This document shows positions 51,969 to 60,179 of a stretch of 64,000 bases of DNA, piece after piece. The notes under the pieces were generated by a model. That model was not told the origin of the DNA, did not search any database, and worked only from the letters and a program-made list of their open reading frames with translations. The stretch comes from Streptomyces flavotricini (GTDB lineage: Bacteria; Actinomycetota; Actinomycetes; Streptomycetales; Streptomycetaceae): assembly GCF_020639365.1 (NCBI RefSeq), contig NZ_JAINUL010000001.1, forward strand, positions 5,363,992 through 5,427,991. Direction: 5' to 3'. The position numbers and the translations under genes were made by a program. Position 1 is the stretch's first letter, and every line of letters begins with the position of its first letter.

Positions 51969-53072
51969 ATGGCCGACCTGCAGGATGAACCGCACAGCGC
52001 CTATGCGGCGCACACCGCGTACACCGCCGACACGGTCCCTACGGGCCCGGGCGCCGCGGGAGCCGAGGACGCGCCCGCCCCGGTGACGGGCAGTGCGCTG
52101 GACCGGGCCGTCGCGCTGCTGTCCGTGCATCCCGTCGCCGACGGGCACAACACCCTCGTCTGGACCCTGCGCCAGAGCCCGTACCACGACATCGACACCC
52201 CCGACAGCGGTGTCGACACCGACATCCCGCGGCTGCGCGCCGGCGGGGTGGGTGCCCAGTTCTGGTCGCTGATGCTGCCGCGCGAGGCGGAGGCCGCCGA
52301 CCAGGTGCTGTCCGACACCCTCGACCAGATCGACGTGGCGCTCGCCCTGATGCGCCGGTACCCGGACGGCCTGTGCCTCGCGCTGACCGCGGACGACATG
52401 GCCGATGCCCGCAACCGGGGCCGGATCGCCTCGTTCCTGGGCCCCGTGCCCGGCCGTACGCTGACCGACTCGCTGGGCGCGCTGCGCGCCTTCCACGCGC
52501 TGGGCGTGCGGATCCTCGCGCCGGCGGGAGCGCCCTGGGCCGGGGAGGAGCTGACGCCCTTCGGCCACGAGGTGGTCAAGGAGATGAACCGGCTGGCGAT
52601 GCTCGTGGACCTGACCGGCTGCACGCCGGAGGTGGCCTGCCAGCTGGCAGGCGCCTCCAAGGCGCCGGTGATCGTCTCGCACACCGCGGCCGCGGCGCTG
52701 AACCCGCATCCGGGGAACGTCACCGACGAGGTGCTGCTGGCCCTGCGGGCCGCGCAGGGCCTGGCGATGGTCACCTTCGACACCGCGCAGACCGGGGACT
52801 CCCTGCACGCGGTGGCCGACCACGTGGAACACGTACGGGCGGTGGCCGGCCCGCACGGCGTCGGCCTCGGCGCCACCTTCGGCACCGAGCCGGGCGTCCC
52901 CCGTCCGACGGGCCTGACCGACCCCTCGGGCTATCCGCGGCTGATCGCGGAACTGCTGGACCGGGGCTGGTCGGAGACCGACCTGGCCCTGCTGACCTGG
53001 GGCAACGCCCAGCGGGTGCTGCGCGACGCGGAGTTCACGGCGCGTGCCGCCCAGCACCGCAGACCGGCGTGA
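51969..53072 (+). CDS. M19 dipeptidase paralogue lacking metal ligands (probable pseudoenzyme)
   Basis: A 367-residue protein colinear with the preceding dipeptidase (DTDIPRLRAGGVGAQFWS in both). It keeps the fold landmarks but has lost most active-site residues. DGHND is DGHNT, MGAEGGH is LGPVPGR, DLSHV is DLTGC, and GGDYDG is GATFGT. Only the SH of VSHTAAAAL remains. It has an extra ~45-residue Ala/Thr/Pro N-terminus. The reading frame is intact and GC-normal, so it is maintained as a protein, not decaying. Catalysis is unlikely; a binding or regulatory role is inference. Confidence 0.88.
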   Translation: MADLQDEPHSAYAAHTAYTADTVPTGPGAAGAEDAPAPVTGSALDRAVALLSVHPVADGHNTLVWTLRQSPYHDIDTPDSGVDTDIPRLRAGGVGAQFWSLMLPREAEAADQVLSDTLDQIDVALALMRRYPDGLCLALTADDMADARNRGRIASFLGPVPGRTLTDSLGALRAFHALGVRILAPAGAPWAGEELTPFGHEVVKEMNRLAMLVDLTGCTPEVACQLAGASKAPVIVSHTAAAALNPHPGNVTDEVLLALRAAQGLAMVTFDTAQTGDSLHAVADHVEHVRAVAGPHGVGLGATFGTEPGVPRPTGLTDPSGYPRLIAELLDRGWSETDLALLTWGNAQRVLRDAEFTARAAQHRRPA

Positions 53073-53126
53073 GCGGTGTGACCGGCGTGCCCGGTCCCGG
53101 GCTCACCCGTGCGGGCGGCCCGGGCC

Positions 53127-54470
53127 TTACGCGCGCGGGCGGCCCATCGCGCGGTAGGTCCAGCCGGCCGCGCGCCAGCGGTCGGTGTCCAGGGCGTTGC
53201 GGCCGTCGAGGATCAGGCGGTCGGTGACGACCGCGCCCAGCTCCACCGGGTCGAGGTCGCGGAACTCGCGCCACTCCGTGAGGTGCAGGACGACCTCCGC
53301 GCCGCGGGCCGCCTCCAGCGCCGAGTCCGCGTACCCGAGCGTCGGGAAGACCCGGCGGGCATTGTCCATGCCCTTCGGGTCGTAGACGGTGACCTGGCCG
53401 CCCTGGAGGTGGATCTGCCCGGCCACGTTCAGCGCGGGGGAGTCGCGGACGTCGTCGGAGTCCGGCTTGAAGGTGGCGCCGAGCACGGCGACCCGCTTGC
53501 CGAGGAAGGACCCGCCCACGGCCTCGCGGGCCAGCTCGACCATGTGGCCGCGGCGGCGCATGTTGATGGAGTCGACCTCGCGCAGGAAGGTCAGCGCCTG
53601 GTCGGCGCCGAGCTCGCCGGCGCGCGCCATGAAGGCGCGGATGTCCTTGGGCAGGCAGCCGCCGCCGAAGCCGATGCCGGCGCGCAGGAACTTCTTGCCG
53701 ATGCGGTCGTCGTGGCCGATGGCCTCGGCGAGCTTGACCACGTCGCCGCCGGCCGCCTCGCAGACCTCCGCCATCGCGTTGATGAAGGAGATCTTGGTGG
53801 CGAGGAAGGAATTGGCGGCGGTCTTGACGAGCTCGGCCGTCGGGAAGTCGGTCACCACCAGCGGGCTGCCCTCGGCCATCGGGGTCCCGTACACCTCGCG
53901 CAGCACCTTCTCGCCGCGCTCGCCGTGGACGCCGATCACGATCCGGTCGGGGTGCAGGGTGTCCTGCACGGCGAAGCCCTCGCGCAGGAACTCCGGGTTC
54001 CACGCCAGCTCGACCTCGTCGCCCGCGGGGGCCAGCCCGGCCAGCTTCGCGGCGAGCCGCTCCGCCGAGCCCACGGGCACGGTGGACTTGCCGACGACCA
54101 GGACCGGGCGGGTCAGGTGCGGGGCGAGGGACTCGATCGCGGAGTCGACGTAACTCATGTCGCAGGCGTACTCGCCGTGCTTCTGCGGGGTGTTCACGCA
54201 GACGAAGTGGACGTCGCCGAAGGCGCCGACCTCCTCCCAGGACTGCGTGAAGCGCAGCCGCCCGGTGGAGCCCGGCAGGCCCTCGACGTGCGCGGCGAGG
54301 AGTTCCTCCAGTCCGGGCTCGTACATCGGCACCCGGCCCGCGGACAGCATCTCGATCTTCTCCGGCACCACGTCCAGCCCGAGCACCTCGAAGCCCAGCT
54401 CCGCCATCGCCGCGGCGTGGGTCGCGCCGAGGTAGCCGGTGCCGATCACAGTGATCCTGAGGGGGGCCAT
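53127..54470 (-). CDS. UDP-glucose/GDP-mannose dehydrogenase family
   Basis: A 447-residue NAD-dependent sugar-nucleotide dehydrogenase. It has the Rossmann motif RITVIGTGYLGATHAAAM, then VPMYEPGLEELL, VGKSTVPVGSA, and NPEFLREGFAVQD. The catalytic Cys is in GIGFGGGCLPKDIRAF, followed by the C-terminal AVLGATFKPDSDDVRDSPAL. It oxidises UDP-glucose to UDP-glucuronate, by family majority. GGAG lies upstream of the ATG at 54470. Product probably feeds cell-surface polymers. Confidence 0.93.
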   Translation of the reverse strand: MAPLRITVIGTGYLGATHAAAMAELGFEVLGLDVVPEKIEMLSAGRVPMYEPGLEELLAAHVEGLPGSTGRLRFTQSWEEVGAFGDVHFVCVNTPQKHGEYACDMSYVDSAIESLAPHLTRPVLVVGKSTVPVGSAERLAAKLAGLAPAGDEVELAWNPEFLREGFAVQDTLHPDRIVIGVHGERGEKVLREVYGTPMAEGSPLVVTDFPTAELVKTAANSFLATKISFINAMAEVCEAAGGDVVKLAEAIGHDDRIGKKFLRAGIGFGGGCLPKDIRAFMARAGELGADQALTFLREVDSINMRRRGHMVELAREAVGGSFLGKRVAVLGATFKPDSDDVRDSPALNVAGQIHLQGGQVTVYDPKGMDNARRVFPTLGYADSALEAARGAEVVLHLTEWREFRDLDPVELGAVVTDRLILDGRNALDTDRWRAAGWTYRAMGRPRA

Positions 54471-54664
54471 GGATGCTCCAGAGGTGCGGGGCCGTTTGCG
54501 GCCACTGAGCATAGTCGGGCCGGTCACGGGGGACGTTCCCCAGGAGACCCGGCTGTCACGCAGCTCACGTACGCCGTACATATCGCTGCCGGGACGCCGG
54601 ACACTAAGATTTGGGTTACTTAACGGTAGTTAGCATCACGCATCACACTTGGGGAGTGAGAGTC

Positions 54665-55822
54665 TTGGCGGGTTCTGCCGACTTCGACCTGTACCGCCCG
54701 GCCGAGGAGCACGACATGCTCCGCGAGTCCGTCCGCTCGCTCGCCGAGGCGAAGATCCTGCCGTTCGCCGCGGCGGTCGACGAGGAGGCCCGCTTCCCGC
54801 AGGAGGCCCACGACGCGCTCGTCGCCAACGACCTGCACGCCGTCCACGTCCCCGAGGTCTACGGCGGCGCCGGCGCGGACGCGCTGGCCACCGTGATCGT
54901 GATCGAGGAGGTGGCCCGCGTCTGCGCGTCCTCCTCGCTGATCCCGGCCGTGAACAAGCTCGGTTCGCTCCCGGTGATCCTCTCCGGCTCCGAGGACCTG
55001 AAGAAGAAGTACCTCGGCCCGCTGGCCAAGGGCGACGGCATGTTCTCGTACTGCCTCTCCGAGCCCGACGCGGGCTCGGACGCGGCGGGCATGAAGACCC
55101 GCGCCGTGCGCGACGGGGACTTCTGGGTCCTCAACGGCGTCAAGCGCTGGATCACCAACGCGGGCGTCTCCGAGTACTACACGGTCATGGCCGTCACCGA
55201 CCCGGAGAAGCGCTCCAAGGGCATCAGCGCCTTCGTCGTCGAGAAGGGCGACGAGGGCGTCTCCTTCGGCGCCCCGGAGAAGAAGCTCGGCATCAAGGGC
55301 TCCCCGACCCGCGAGGTCTACCTCGACAACGTGCGGATCCCGGCCGACCGCATGATCGGCGCCGAGGGCACCGGCTTCGCCACGGCGATGAAGACCCTCG
55401 ACCACACCCGCATCACCATCGCGGCCCAGGCGCTCGGCATCGCCCAGGGCGCCCTGGACTACGCCAAGGGGTACGTCCAGGAGCGCAAGCAGTTCGGCAA
55501 GCCGATCGGCGACTTCCAGGGCGTGCAGTTCATGCTCGCCGACATGGCCATGAAGGTCTCGGCCGCCCGCGCCCTGACCTACCAGGCCGCCGCCGCCTCC
55601 GAGCGCGGGGACGCCGACCTGACGTACCTGGGCGCGGCGGCCAAGTGCTTCGCCTCCGACATCGCCATGGAGGTCACCACGGACGCCGTCCAGCTCCTCG
55701 GCGGCTACGGCTACACCCGCGACTACCCGGTCGAGCGCATGATGCGCGACGCGAAGATCACCCAGATTTATGAAGGCACGAACCAGGTCCAGCGCATCGT
55801 CATGGCAAGGAACCTGCCGTAG
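54665..55822 (+). CDS. Acyl-CoA dehydrogenase; 3' end supplied by the integrated element
   Basis: A 385-residue FAD enzyme oxidising acyl-CoA to trans-2-enoyl-CoA. Motifs are YCLSEPDAGSDAAGMKTRA, WITNAGVSEYYTVMAV, RKQFGKPIGDFQGVQFMLAD, and LLGGYGYTRDYPVERMMRDA with the catalytic Glu in QIYEGTNQVQRIVMARNLP. The TTG at 54665 is chosen because GGGGAG lies 8 nt before it. The last 20 codons (from ~55763) use ATT, TAT, GAA, GCA and AGG, unlike the rest of the gene. They duplicate 62037-62096 synonymously: an element has integrated here and restored the frame. Confidence 0.93.
   Translation: MAGSADFDLYRPAEEHDMLRESVRSLAEAKILPFAAAVDEEARFPQEAHDALVANDLHAVHVPEVYGGAGADALATVIVIEEVARVCASSSLIPAVNKLGSLPVILSGSEDLKKKYLGPLAKGDGMFSYCLSEPDAGSDAAGMKTRAVRDGDFWVLNGVKRWITNAGVSEYYTVMAVTDPEKRSKGISAFVVEKGDEGVSFGAPEKKLGIKGSPTREVYLDNVRIPADRMIGAEGTGFATAMKTLDHTRITIAAQALGIAQGALDYAKGYVQERKQFGKPIGDFQGVQFMLADMAMKVSAARALTYQAAAASERGDADLTYLGAAAKCFASDIAMEVTTDAVQLLGGYGYTRDYPVERMMRDAKITQIYEGTNQVQRIVMARNLP
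55761..55822 (+). other. Left attachment junction (attL)
   Basis: CCCAGAT marks the likely crossover. To its left is chromosome; to its right the element supplies ATTTATGAAGG... through TAG. It differs from attR at 10 of 60 positions, all synonymous. Confidence 0.82.
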
Positions 55823-55832
55823 CAGTGTTTTC

Positions 55833-55970
55833 GCAGGTCAGCATCCTTCTCCGATGAACCGGGAGCAGTGATCGGCTTCCGGTCCGGTCGGGCCCGTTCC
55901 AGGCTGTTCCTGGGCGTCATGCTGGGGAAATCCTGGGCTGACACTGGGCTGGAAATGTGTGCTGACCTGC
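55833..55970. promoter_or_regulatory. Candidate integrase arm-type sites, left end
   Basis: GCAGGTCAGCA (55833-55843) and its exact reverse complement TGCTGACCTGC (55960-55970) flank GGGGAAATCCTGGGCTGAC (from 55924). A near copy of the last occurs at the right end (61966-61982). Confidence 0.5.
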
Positions 55971-55980
55971 ACAAACGACA

Positions 55981-56007
55981 AGGCCCCCGGCGCGATGCCG
56001 GGGGCCT
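55981..56007 (+). terminator. Element-borne terminator
   Basis: AGGCCCCCGGC (55981-55991) pairs perfectly with 55997-56007, 5-nt loop, followed by TTTC. It ends the restored acyl-CoA dehydrogenase transcript and faces the integrase gene end. Confidence 0.82.
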
Positions 56008-56021
56008 TTCGTGTGGTCGGA

Positions 56022-57197
56022 TCAGGCGACCTCATCCCGCTCGGTGGGGTCGTCCGCACCGGGGGTCAGCATGGTCGCGATGGCTGCACGTCCGCGCTGC
56101 CCGGCCCCTTCGAAGAGGTAGTGGTAGTGCTCGCGGAGCACATCCGTACTGCTGTGCCCCATCCAGTCGGCCACGTCGTTCTCAGGGACGCCCGCGTAGA
56201 GCAATCGGGACCCGTAGTAGTGCCGCATGGAGTGCGGTTTGCAGTAGGACACCTCGCCCTTCGTCAGGGCCACCAACCAGATCTGCCGGTAGAAGTACGA
56301 GGCGTACACGTACCCGGTCCGGGTGATGTTCGGGAACAGCAGACGCTCTGGTCCCCATGTGCCGTGGTTCTTGATGTGCCTGCGCAGCTCGAAGGCCACG
56401 TTCGGCGGAAGGGGCACGACGCGCCCCGGCTCCTCCTCGTCACGGGCCTTGATGTGCCGCCGCTGTAGCGCACTGTTCTTCCCCGACTTGGATTCGCCGT
56501 CCTCCGCAATCTGGAAATCGACGCGCAGGACCTCGGCCTGGAAGTCGATCTGGTCGCGCGAGACCGCCATGGCCTCACCGATGCGGAGCCCGCATCCCGC
56601 CATCAGCCAGAGCATCGCTCTGTACCGGGGTGGGGCCCCGTTCAGCATGGCCAGGACTTCCCGAGTCGTCAGCCGCCGGGCGTTGTTCTTGTGCTCGCGG
56701 ATCTCCTTGGCGCGGCTGCCAGCGTGCCTGACCTTCTTGCACGGGTTGCGCCCGATGATCTCGTTGACCACGGCCCAATCCATCATCCCGGAGAAGAACG
56801 AGAACCGTTGGCGTCGGGTCCGGGCTGCCAGCTTCCGGTCCTGCTCCATCCACAACAGCCACTGCTCGATGTCCGCGACCTTCAAGGACACGATGGAGCG
56901 AGCCTTGAAGAACGGTTCAAGGGTCGTGTTCTGGATCGAGCGGTACTGCTTCTTGGTGCTGTTCTCCAGCTTCCTTTGATTGGTCCACTGCTCCCAGACC
57001 GCCGTCACGGGCTGCTTCCCCAGCTTGTCGTCCAGGTAGGTCCCGGCGTCTAGCTCCTGCTCCTTCCGCTTCCGGTGGTCGTCGGCGCGCTTCTTGGTCT
57101 CGAACGACTTCTGACGCTGCTTGCCATCCGGGTCGTACCAGAACGTCGTCCACTTCTTCACGTCGTCCTTCGAGCCCGCTACCCATGCCCTTGCCAC
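56022..57197 (-). CDS. int: Tyrosine recombinase (integrase)
   Basis: A 391-residue integrase. The N-terminal part has an arm-binding region (WVAGSKDDVKKWTTFWYDPD, KQRQKSFETKKRADDHRKRK). A core-binding SAM-like domain follows (residues ~60-170). The catalytic domain has Arg in AGCGLRIGEAMAVSRDQI, the HxxR box in KPHSMRHYYGSRLLYAG, and WMGHSSTDVLREHYHYLFE with the nucleophilic Tyr near its end. All key residues are present, so it is probably active. It starts at GTG 57197, facing away from the HTH gene at 57336. Confidence 0.94.
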   Translation of the reverse strand: MARAWVAGSKDDVKKWTTFWYDPDGKQRQKSFETKKRADDHRKRKEQELDAGTYLDDKLGKQPVTAVWEQWTNQRKLENSTKKQYRSIQNTTLEPFFKARSIVSLKVADIEQWLLWMEQDRKLAARTRRQRFSFFSGMMDWAVVNEIIGRNPCKKVRHAGSRAKEIREHKNNARRLTTREVLAMLNGAPPRYRAMLWLMAGCGLRIGEAMAVSRDQIDFQAEVLRVDFQIAEDGESKSGKNSALQRRHIKARDEEEPGRVVPLPPNVAFELRRHIKNHGTWGPERLLFPNITRTGYVYASYFYRQIWLVALTKGEVSYCKPHSMRHYYGSRLLYAGVPENDVADWMGHSSTDVLREHYHYLFEGAGQRGRAAIATMLTPGADDPTERDEVA

Positions 57198-57279
57198 AGC
57201 AGTGCCGGCCTTTCAGTCGATGAATGGGCCGCCCCCCCGGTGTCGTGCATGGCCGCCCCGGCCTCAGTCTGCACACTGA

Positions 57280-57319
57280 CCACCCTGGGTTGTCAACACA
57301 GGGTGGGTCACCCCGGGTG
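57280..57319 (+). promoter_or_regulatory. Operator-like repeats between int and the HTH gene
   Basis: CCACCCTG (57280-57287) and CAGGGTGG (57299-57306) form an inverted repeat, followed by the palindrome CACCCCGGGTG (57309-57319). These could be sites for an element regulator controlling the divergent promoters. Confidence 0.5.
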
Positions 57320-57335
57320 GTGTACGGTGGGGGGC

Positions 57336-57869
57336 ATGAAGGTAGACGAGAGCGGATTCGAGATCACCCAGCAGCAGGGCAGTTGGGTGATCCGGATGTG
57401 GTGGCCGACTGGGTCGATCACGGGAGGCCCGCAGCGCATGACCTTGGAGCCGGTCGACGGTGCCGAGCCACGTGACGTTGCGCGCGGGATCTCTACGACT
57501 GTTCTCAGGAGGCTGGACATTGCCGCAGCGTTGAACCTGGCCAAGAAGGCGCCAGAGGCCCAGCGAACGCTTGAGGACCTCTCGCGGCAGGTGGAAGCTA
57601 CGGGCGAGGCTGCCGGGCGCCTCCTGGCGGCCGAGGGAGTCTCAGAGCGCTATCTGGCGACGCTCACGCTGGCGTACTCCGCCATGGCGGAAAGCGGTGC
57701 CCCAGCGCCGATTCCTTGGCTTGCCCGCTTGATCGAACGTCGGCCCGAGACGGTCAAGGATCACCTGAAGAAGGCGCGGCGGGACGGTTACTTGGGCACC
57801 CTCGCAGGCAAGGCCGGCGGAGAGGTGACCGACAAGGCCAAGGCGGTACTGGGACTCGATGGTGAGTAG
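57336..57869 (+). CDS. HTH-like protein of the integrated element
   Basis: A 177-residue protein. The N-terminal half is mixed (ITQQQGSWVIRMWWPTGS, GISTTVLRRLDIAAALNLA). The C-terminal half has a likely winged-helix segment: RYLATLTLAYSAMAESGA, then WLARLIERRPETVKDHLKKA and RRDGYLGTLAGKAGGEVTD. The 'distinct rows of residues then GYL' layout is that of DNA-binding HTHs in actinobacterial mobile elements. No family firmly recognised. TACGGT ends 7 nt before the ATG (leaderless). Possible regulator or excision helper. Confidence 0.68.
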   Translation: MKVDESGFEITQQQGSWVIRMWWPTGSITGGPQRMTLEPVDGAEPRDVARGISTTVLRRLDIAAALNLAKKAPEAQRTLEDLSRQVEATGEAAGRLLAAEGVSERYLATLTLAYSAMAESGAPAPIPWLARLIERRPETVKDHLKKARRDGYLGTLAGKAGGEVTDKAKAVLGLDGE

Positions 57870-57915
57870 TGACGGTTGGTTGGACCCGTAGTTCCCGAAC
57901 TTCATATTTTCTATG

Positions 57916-57943
57916 GCCCCCGAGGCGACTCGGGGGCTTTTTT
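57916..57943 (+). terminator. Rho-independent terminator with T-tail
   Basis: GCCCCCGAG (57916-57924) pairs with CTCGGGGGC (57929-57937) around GCGA, followed by six T residues. It separates the HTH gene from the next gene. Confidence 0.92.
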
Positions 57944-57960
57944 GTTCCCGAGGAGATCAC

Positions 57961-58746
57961 GTGAACAACCGCATCCTGCCCTTCCTGCTCGGTGCGGTCC
58001 CGATGCTGGACGACGACCGCGTGAGCCTGCCCAAGGTGGACGGCTCCGAGCTGTCAGACGCTTACGGAGGGGCCACCGCACGGCCCCGTGTGATCACGCT
58101 CTCCGAGGACGCCCGTCCGTTGTGGCGGATCGTTCGCCGGTACGCGCGCATCTTGGGCGAGACCTTGCCCGAAGGGCAGGCGGTCTTCATCGAGCGGACT
58201 GCGGAACAGACCCTTCGGGTGGCCGCCTGCCTTGCCGCTTCCGAGTGCTCCGAGACCGTCACGGACGAGATCCTGTCCGCAGCCTTCACGCTCGTGCGCC
58301 GTTCCGTCCAGGACGCGGTACGGATCACCAAAGGGGCCGACGCCCCGAGAGCCAAGCGGCAGCCCCTCGGTCTTGCGGGCAAGGTCCGTGCCCGGATCGA
58401 ACTGAACGGTGGACGGGCCACTTCCTCTCAGGTCCTCCCGTACGTGGGGGCGACCGCTGAAGAGGTCAAGGCACTGCCCGGAATAGTGGCCACCGTGGAA
58501 CGGCCGGGAAAGACCGGTCGACCGGCCACCGTTTTCACGCTCCGCGGTGACACTCCCGTTCACGCAGAGCAGCCGGACCCTTCTCCCACCCCTCAGCCGG
58601 CCAGCGCGGACCGTGACGTGAAGCGCGCCACGGTCGTCCAGATGGACGCCTACCGTCCCACCCCGAAGAAAGCCCCCGTGGATGTGCCAGTGCAGCGGCA
58701 GGCAGCCCCGGTTAACGATGCCAACCCGTTCCGCGCACTGCTCTGA
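57961..58746 (+). CDS. Element protein, possible replicase/primase-type (DUF3987-like) fragment
   Basis: A 261-residue protein starting at GTG 57961 with GAGGAG 6 nt upstream. The helical middle (DARPLWRIVRRYARILGETL, ERTAEQTLRVAACLAASECS, LSAAFTLVRRSVQDAVRI) resembles the C-terminal part of primase-helicase (DUF3987-like) proteins of actinobacterial elements. A short winged-helix-like segment follows (RARIELNGGRATSSQVLPYV), then a Pro-rich tail. No Walker motifs are present. If the likeness is right, this is a truncated derivative; otherwise it is an unrecognised DNA-associated protein. Confidence 0.6.
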   Translation: MNNRILPFLLGAVPMLDDDRVSLPKVDGSELSDAYGGATARPRVITLSEDARPLWRIVRRYARILGETLPEGQAVFIERTAEQTLRVAACLAASECSETVTDEILSAAFTLVRRSVQDAVRITKGADAPRAKRQPLGLAGKVRARIELNGGRATSSQVLPYVGATAEEVKALPGIVATVERPGKTGRPATVFTLRGDTPVHAEQPDPSPTPQPASADRDVKRATVVQMDAYRPTPKKAPVDVPVQRQAAPVNDANPFRALL

Positions 58747-58757
58747 ACGGTCCACCA

Positions 58758-58799
58758 AACGAATCAAGCCCCGGCCAATCGGCCGGGGCTTGATTCGTT
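58758..58799 (+). terminator. Strong terminator between convergent element genes
   Basis: A perfect 19-bp stem (58758-58776 with 58781-58799) and an AATC loop, lying between the genes ending at 58746 and 58807. Confidence 0.9.
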
Positions 58800-58806
58800 G
58801 CATCGA

Positions 58807-59271
58807 CTACTTCAGAGGACAGGGCAGATGGCGTTCAGCGCGGTTCGGTGAGCAGGTCACTACGGCCACGGAGTGGAAGACCTTGCCGCTGAGATAGTGG
58901 CCCAGGGACACATCCCCGCCCCACGTCAGCCGCTCGACAGCGGACTTCACCAGGAGCACGAGACGCGTCGCCTCAGCGTCTTGGATGGAGCCAAACCGGG
59001 GCGCGAACTCAGCGAGTTGAAGCCCCACCCATTCCCCGGCCTCCTTGGGCTCCTCCCACGTGCCGCGTACCAAGGAGGCGGGCTTCATAAGCCAGTGCGC
59101 TGTCTGGATAGGCGGGAGGTCGGAGTACGGGAACTCCGCCGCCGCCTGACGGTGGCGCTGTCTCACATCTTCCGGACTGGTAGCGGTTGGCTGCTCCCCG
59201 GGCGGCCGACGAAGCCCCTCCTTGTCGAACGCTGCCTTCTCCCCAACCCATGCGTAGCCGTGGTGATGCAC
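58807..59271 (-). CDS. Hypothetical protein of the integrated element
   Basis: A 154-residue soluble protein beginning MHHHGYAWVGEKAAFDKEG. The C-terminal half (GTWEEPKEAGEWVGLQLAEF, ATRLVLLVKSAVERLTWGGD, YLSGKVFHSVAVVTCSPN) looks folded and is followed by PNRAERHLPCPLK. I do not recognise the family. GTG 59271 has CGGAG 7 nt upstream. Last of the leftward gene set of the element. Confidence 0.68.
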   Translation of the reverse strand: MHHHGYAWVGEKAAFDKEGLRRPPGEQPTATSPEDVRQRHRQAAAEFPYSDLPPIQTAHWLMKPASLVRGTWEEPKEAGEWVGLQLAEFAPRFGSIQDAEATRLVLLVKSAVERLTWGGDVSLGHYLSGKVFHSVAVVTCSPNRAERHLPCPLK

Positions 59272-59353
59272 TGCTCTGCTCCGATCCTGGGAATGGCGAC
59301 GGCCCCGCCCGTCGGCGTGTGGGCGGGGCCGTCAGTCAGGTGGTGCTTAGGGA

Positions 59354-59578
59354 TCAGGCGGAGAGGTCGAACCGCCTGGGGTCGATACCCGCCGCGTCCA
59401 GCTCCGCCGTGGTGAAGCGCAGCGGCTCCGCGTCCGGCCGCTTGCTGTCACCCATGGCCCACGCGTTCGGGCCGATCTTGGCGAGGGTCACGCACGCCTC
59501 GCCGTCCGGGTGGGTGTTGCCTCCGCATGCCTTCGAGAAGGCGGCGGTGTCGATGTTGAGCGCGTACAGGTCGGTCAT
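59354..59578 (-). CDS. DUF397-like small protein
   Basis: A 74-residue protein. The segment GEACVTLAKIGPNAWAMGDS followed by KRPDAEPLRFTTAELDAAG matches the DUF397 plan (CVEVA...VRDSK.P....L.FT..EW). DUF397 proteins are encoded with XRE/DUF5753 regulators throughout Streptomyces and may oppose them. Here it is separated from the XRE gene by two small genes. RBS GGAAGGG precedes the ATG. Confidence 0.72.
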   Translation of the reverse strand: MTDLYALNIDTAAFSKACGGNTHPDGEACVTLAKIGPNAWAMGDSKRPDAEPLRFTTAELDAAGIDPRRFDLSA

Positions 59579-59628
59579 CGTTGCCCTTCCTGATCATCTG
59601 ACGGCCCGCTGAGGGCCGTCTCCCGCCC

Positions 59629-59853
59629 TCAGTGGGCGGAAGCTCTGGTGGCCCTCATGGCCTCGGCTATCTGCTCCACCACGTCCGCCGGGAGCATCCC
59701 CAGGTGCACGTACGCGAGGCCGTTGTAGGTGACCGTGGGGCGCACACCGCTCCAGGCGCTCTCGGGGACGCCGAGAGCGGCCAAGGCTGCGCGTAGGGAT
59801 TCGACAGCGTCCGTGGCCCGTGTGTGGCCGTCTCGCCAGGTCTGCATGTCCAT
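59629..59853 (-). CDS. Small hypothetical protein
   Basis: A 74-residue protein starting at ATG 59853, which shares its A with the preceding TGA (TGATG overlap), so it is coupled to the gene before it. Sequence includes WRDGHTRATDAVESLRAALA and GVRPTVTYNGLAYVHLGMLP, then a helix VEQIAEAMRATRA. No family recognised. Coding support rests on coupling and codon bias. Confidence 0.62.
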   Translation of the reverse strand: MDMQTWRDGHTRATDAVESLRAALAALGVPESAWSGVRPTVTYNGLAYVHLGMLPADVVEQIAEAMRATRASAH

Positions 59854-60062
59854 CACGCGGCCACCGCACGGGCGGGGCACTTGTCGTGCCGATAGACGGG
59901 GGCGGGCGCGCCCGAGGTACGGTCAATGGCCCCTCGGAGGGCCGGCTCCAGGTCCCCGATGGGCCGGTGACAGGCGGAGCACTCGTGTCCGGGCGCGTAG
60001 GTCAGGTACTCCCACGCGTCCCGGTCGAACTCCGGGGCCTTCGTCTTCTTCGTCCTCGCCAT
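59853..60062 (-). CDS. Small zinc-ribbon-like protein
   Basis: A 69-residue basic protein with HECSACHRPIGDLEPALRG (CxxC) and YRHDKCPARAV (HxxxC), a likely metal site. It begins MARTKKTKAPEFDRDAWEYL. The RBS AGGGGCG precedes the ATG at 60062. It is coupled to the next small gene by stop/start overlap. Such small Cys proteins are common in actinobacterial mobile elements. Function unknown. Confidence 0.68.
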   Translation of the reverse strand: MARTKKTKAPEFDRDAWEYLTYAPGHECSACHRPIGDLEPALRGAIDRTSGAPAPVYRHDKCPARAVAA

Positions 60063-60179
60063 GTCGCGCCCCTAACCGCACACGCACACTGTGCGGTGCT
60101 CGCCGTTACTCGGCGTGAAGACGACGTTAGAGAGGGCACCAGTGGGGCATCCAGGGTCTTGCGCGAGCTTGCACGCGAA

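Noticed and set aside
57961..58746. Complete replication initiator in the element
   Set aside because: The protein lacks Walker or primase catalytic motifs and is far shorter than known replicases, so only a fragment or unrelated protein is supported.
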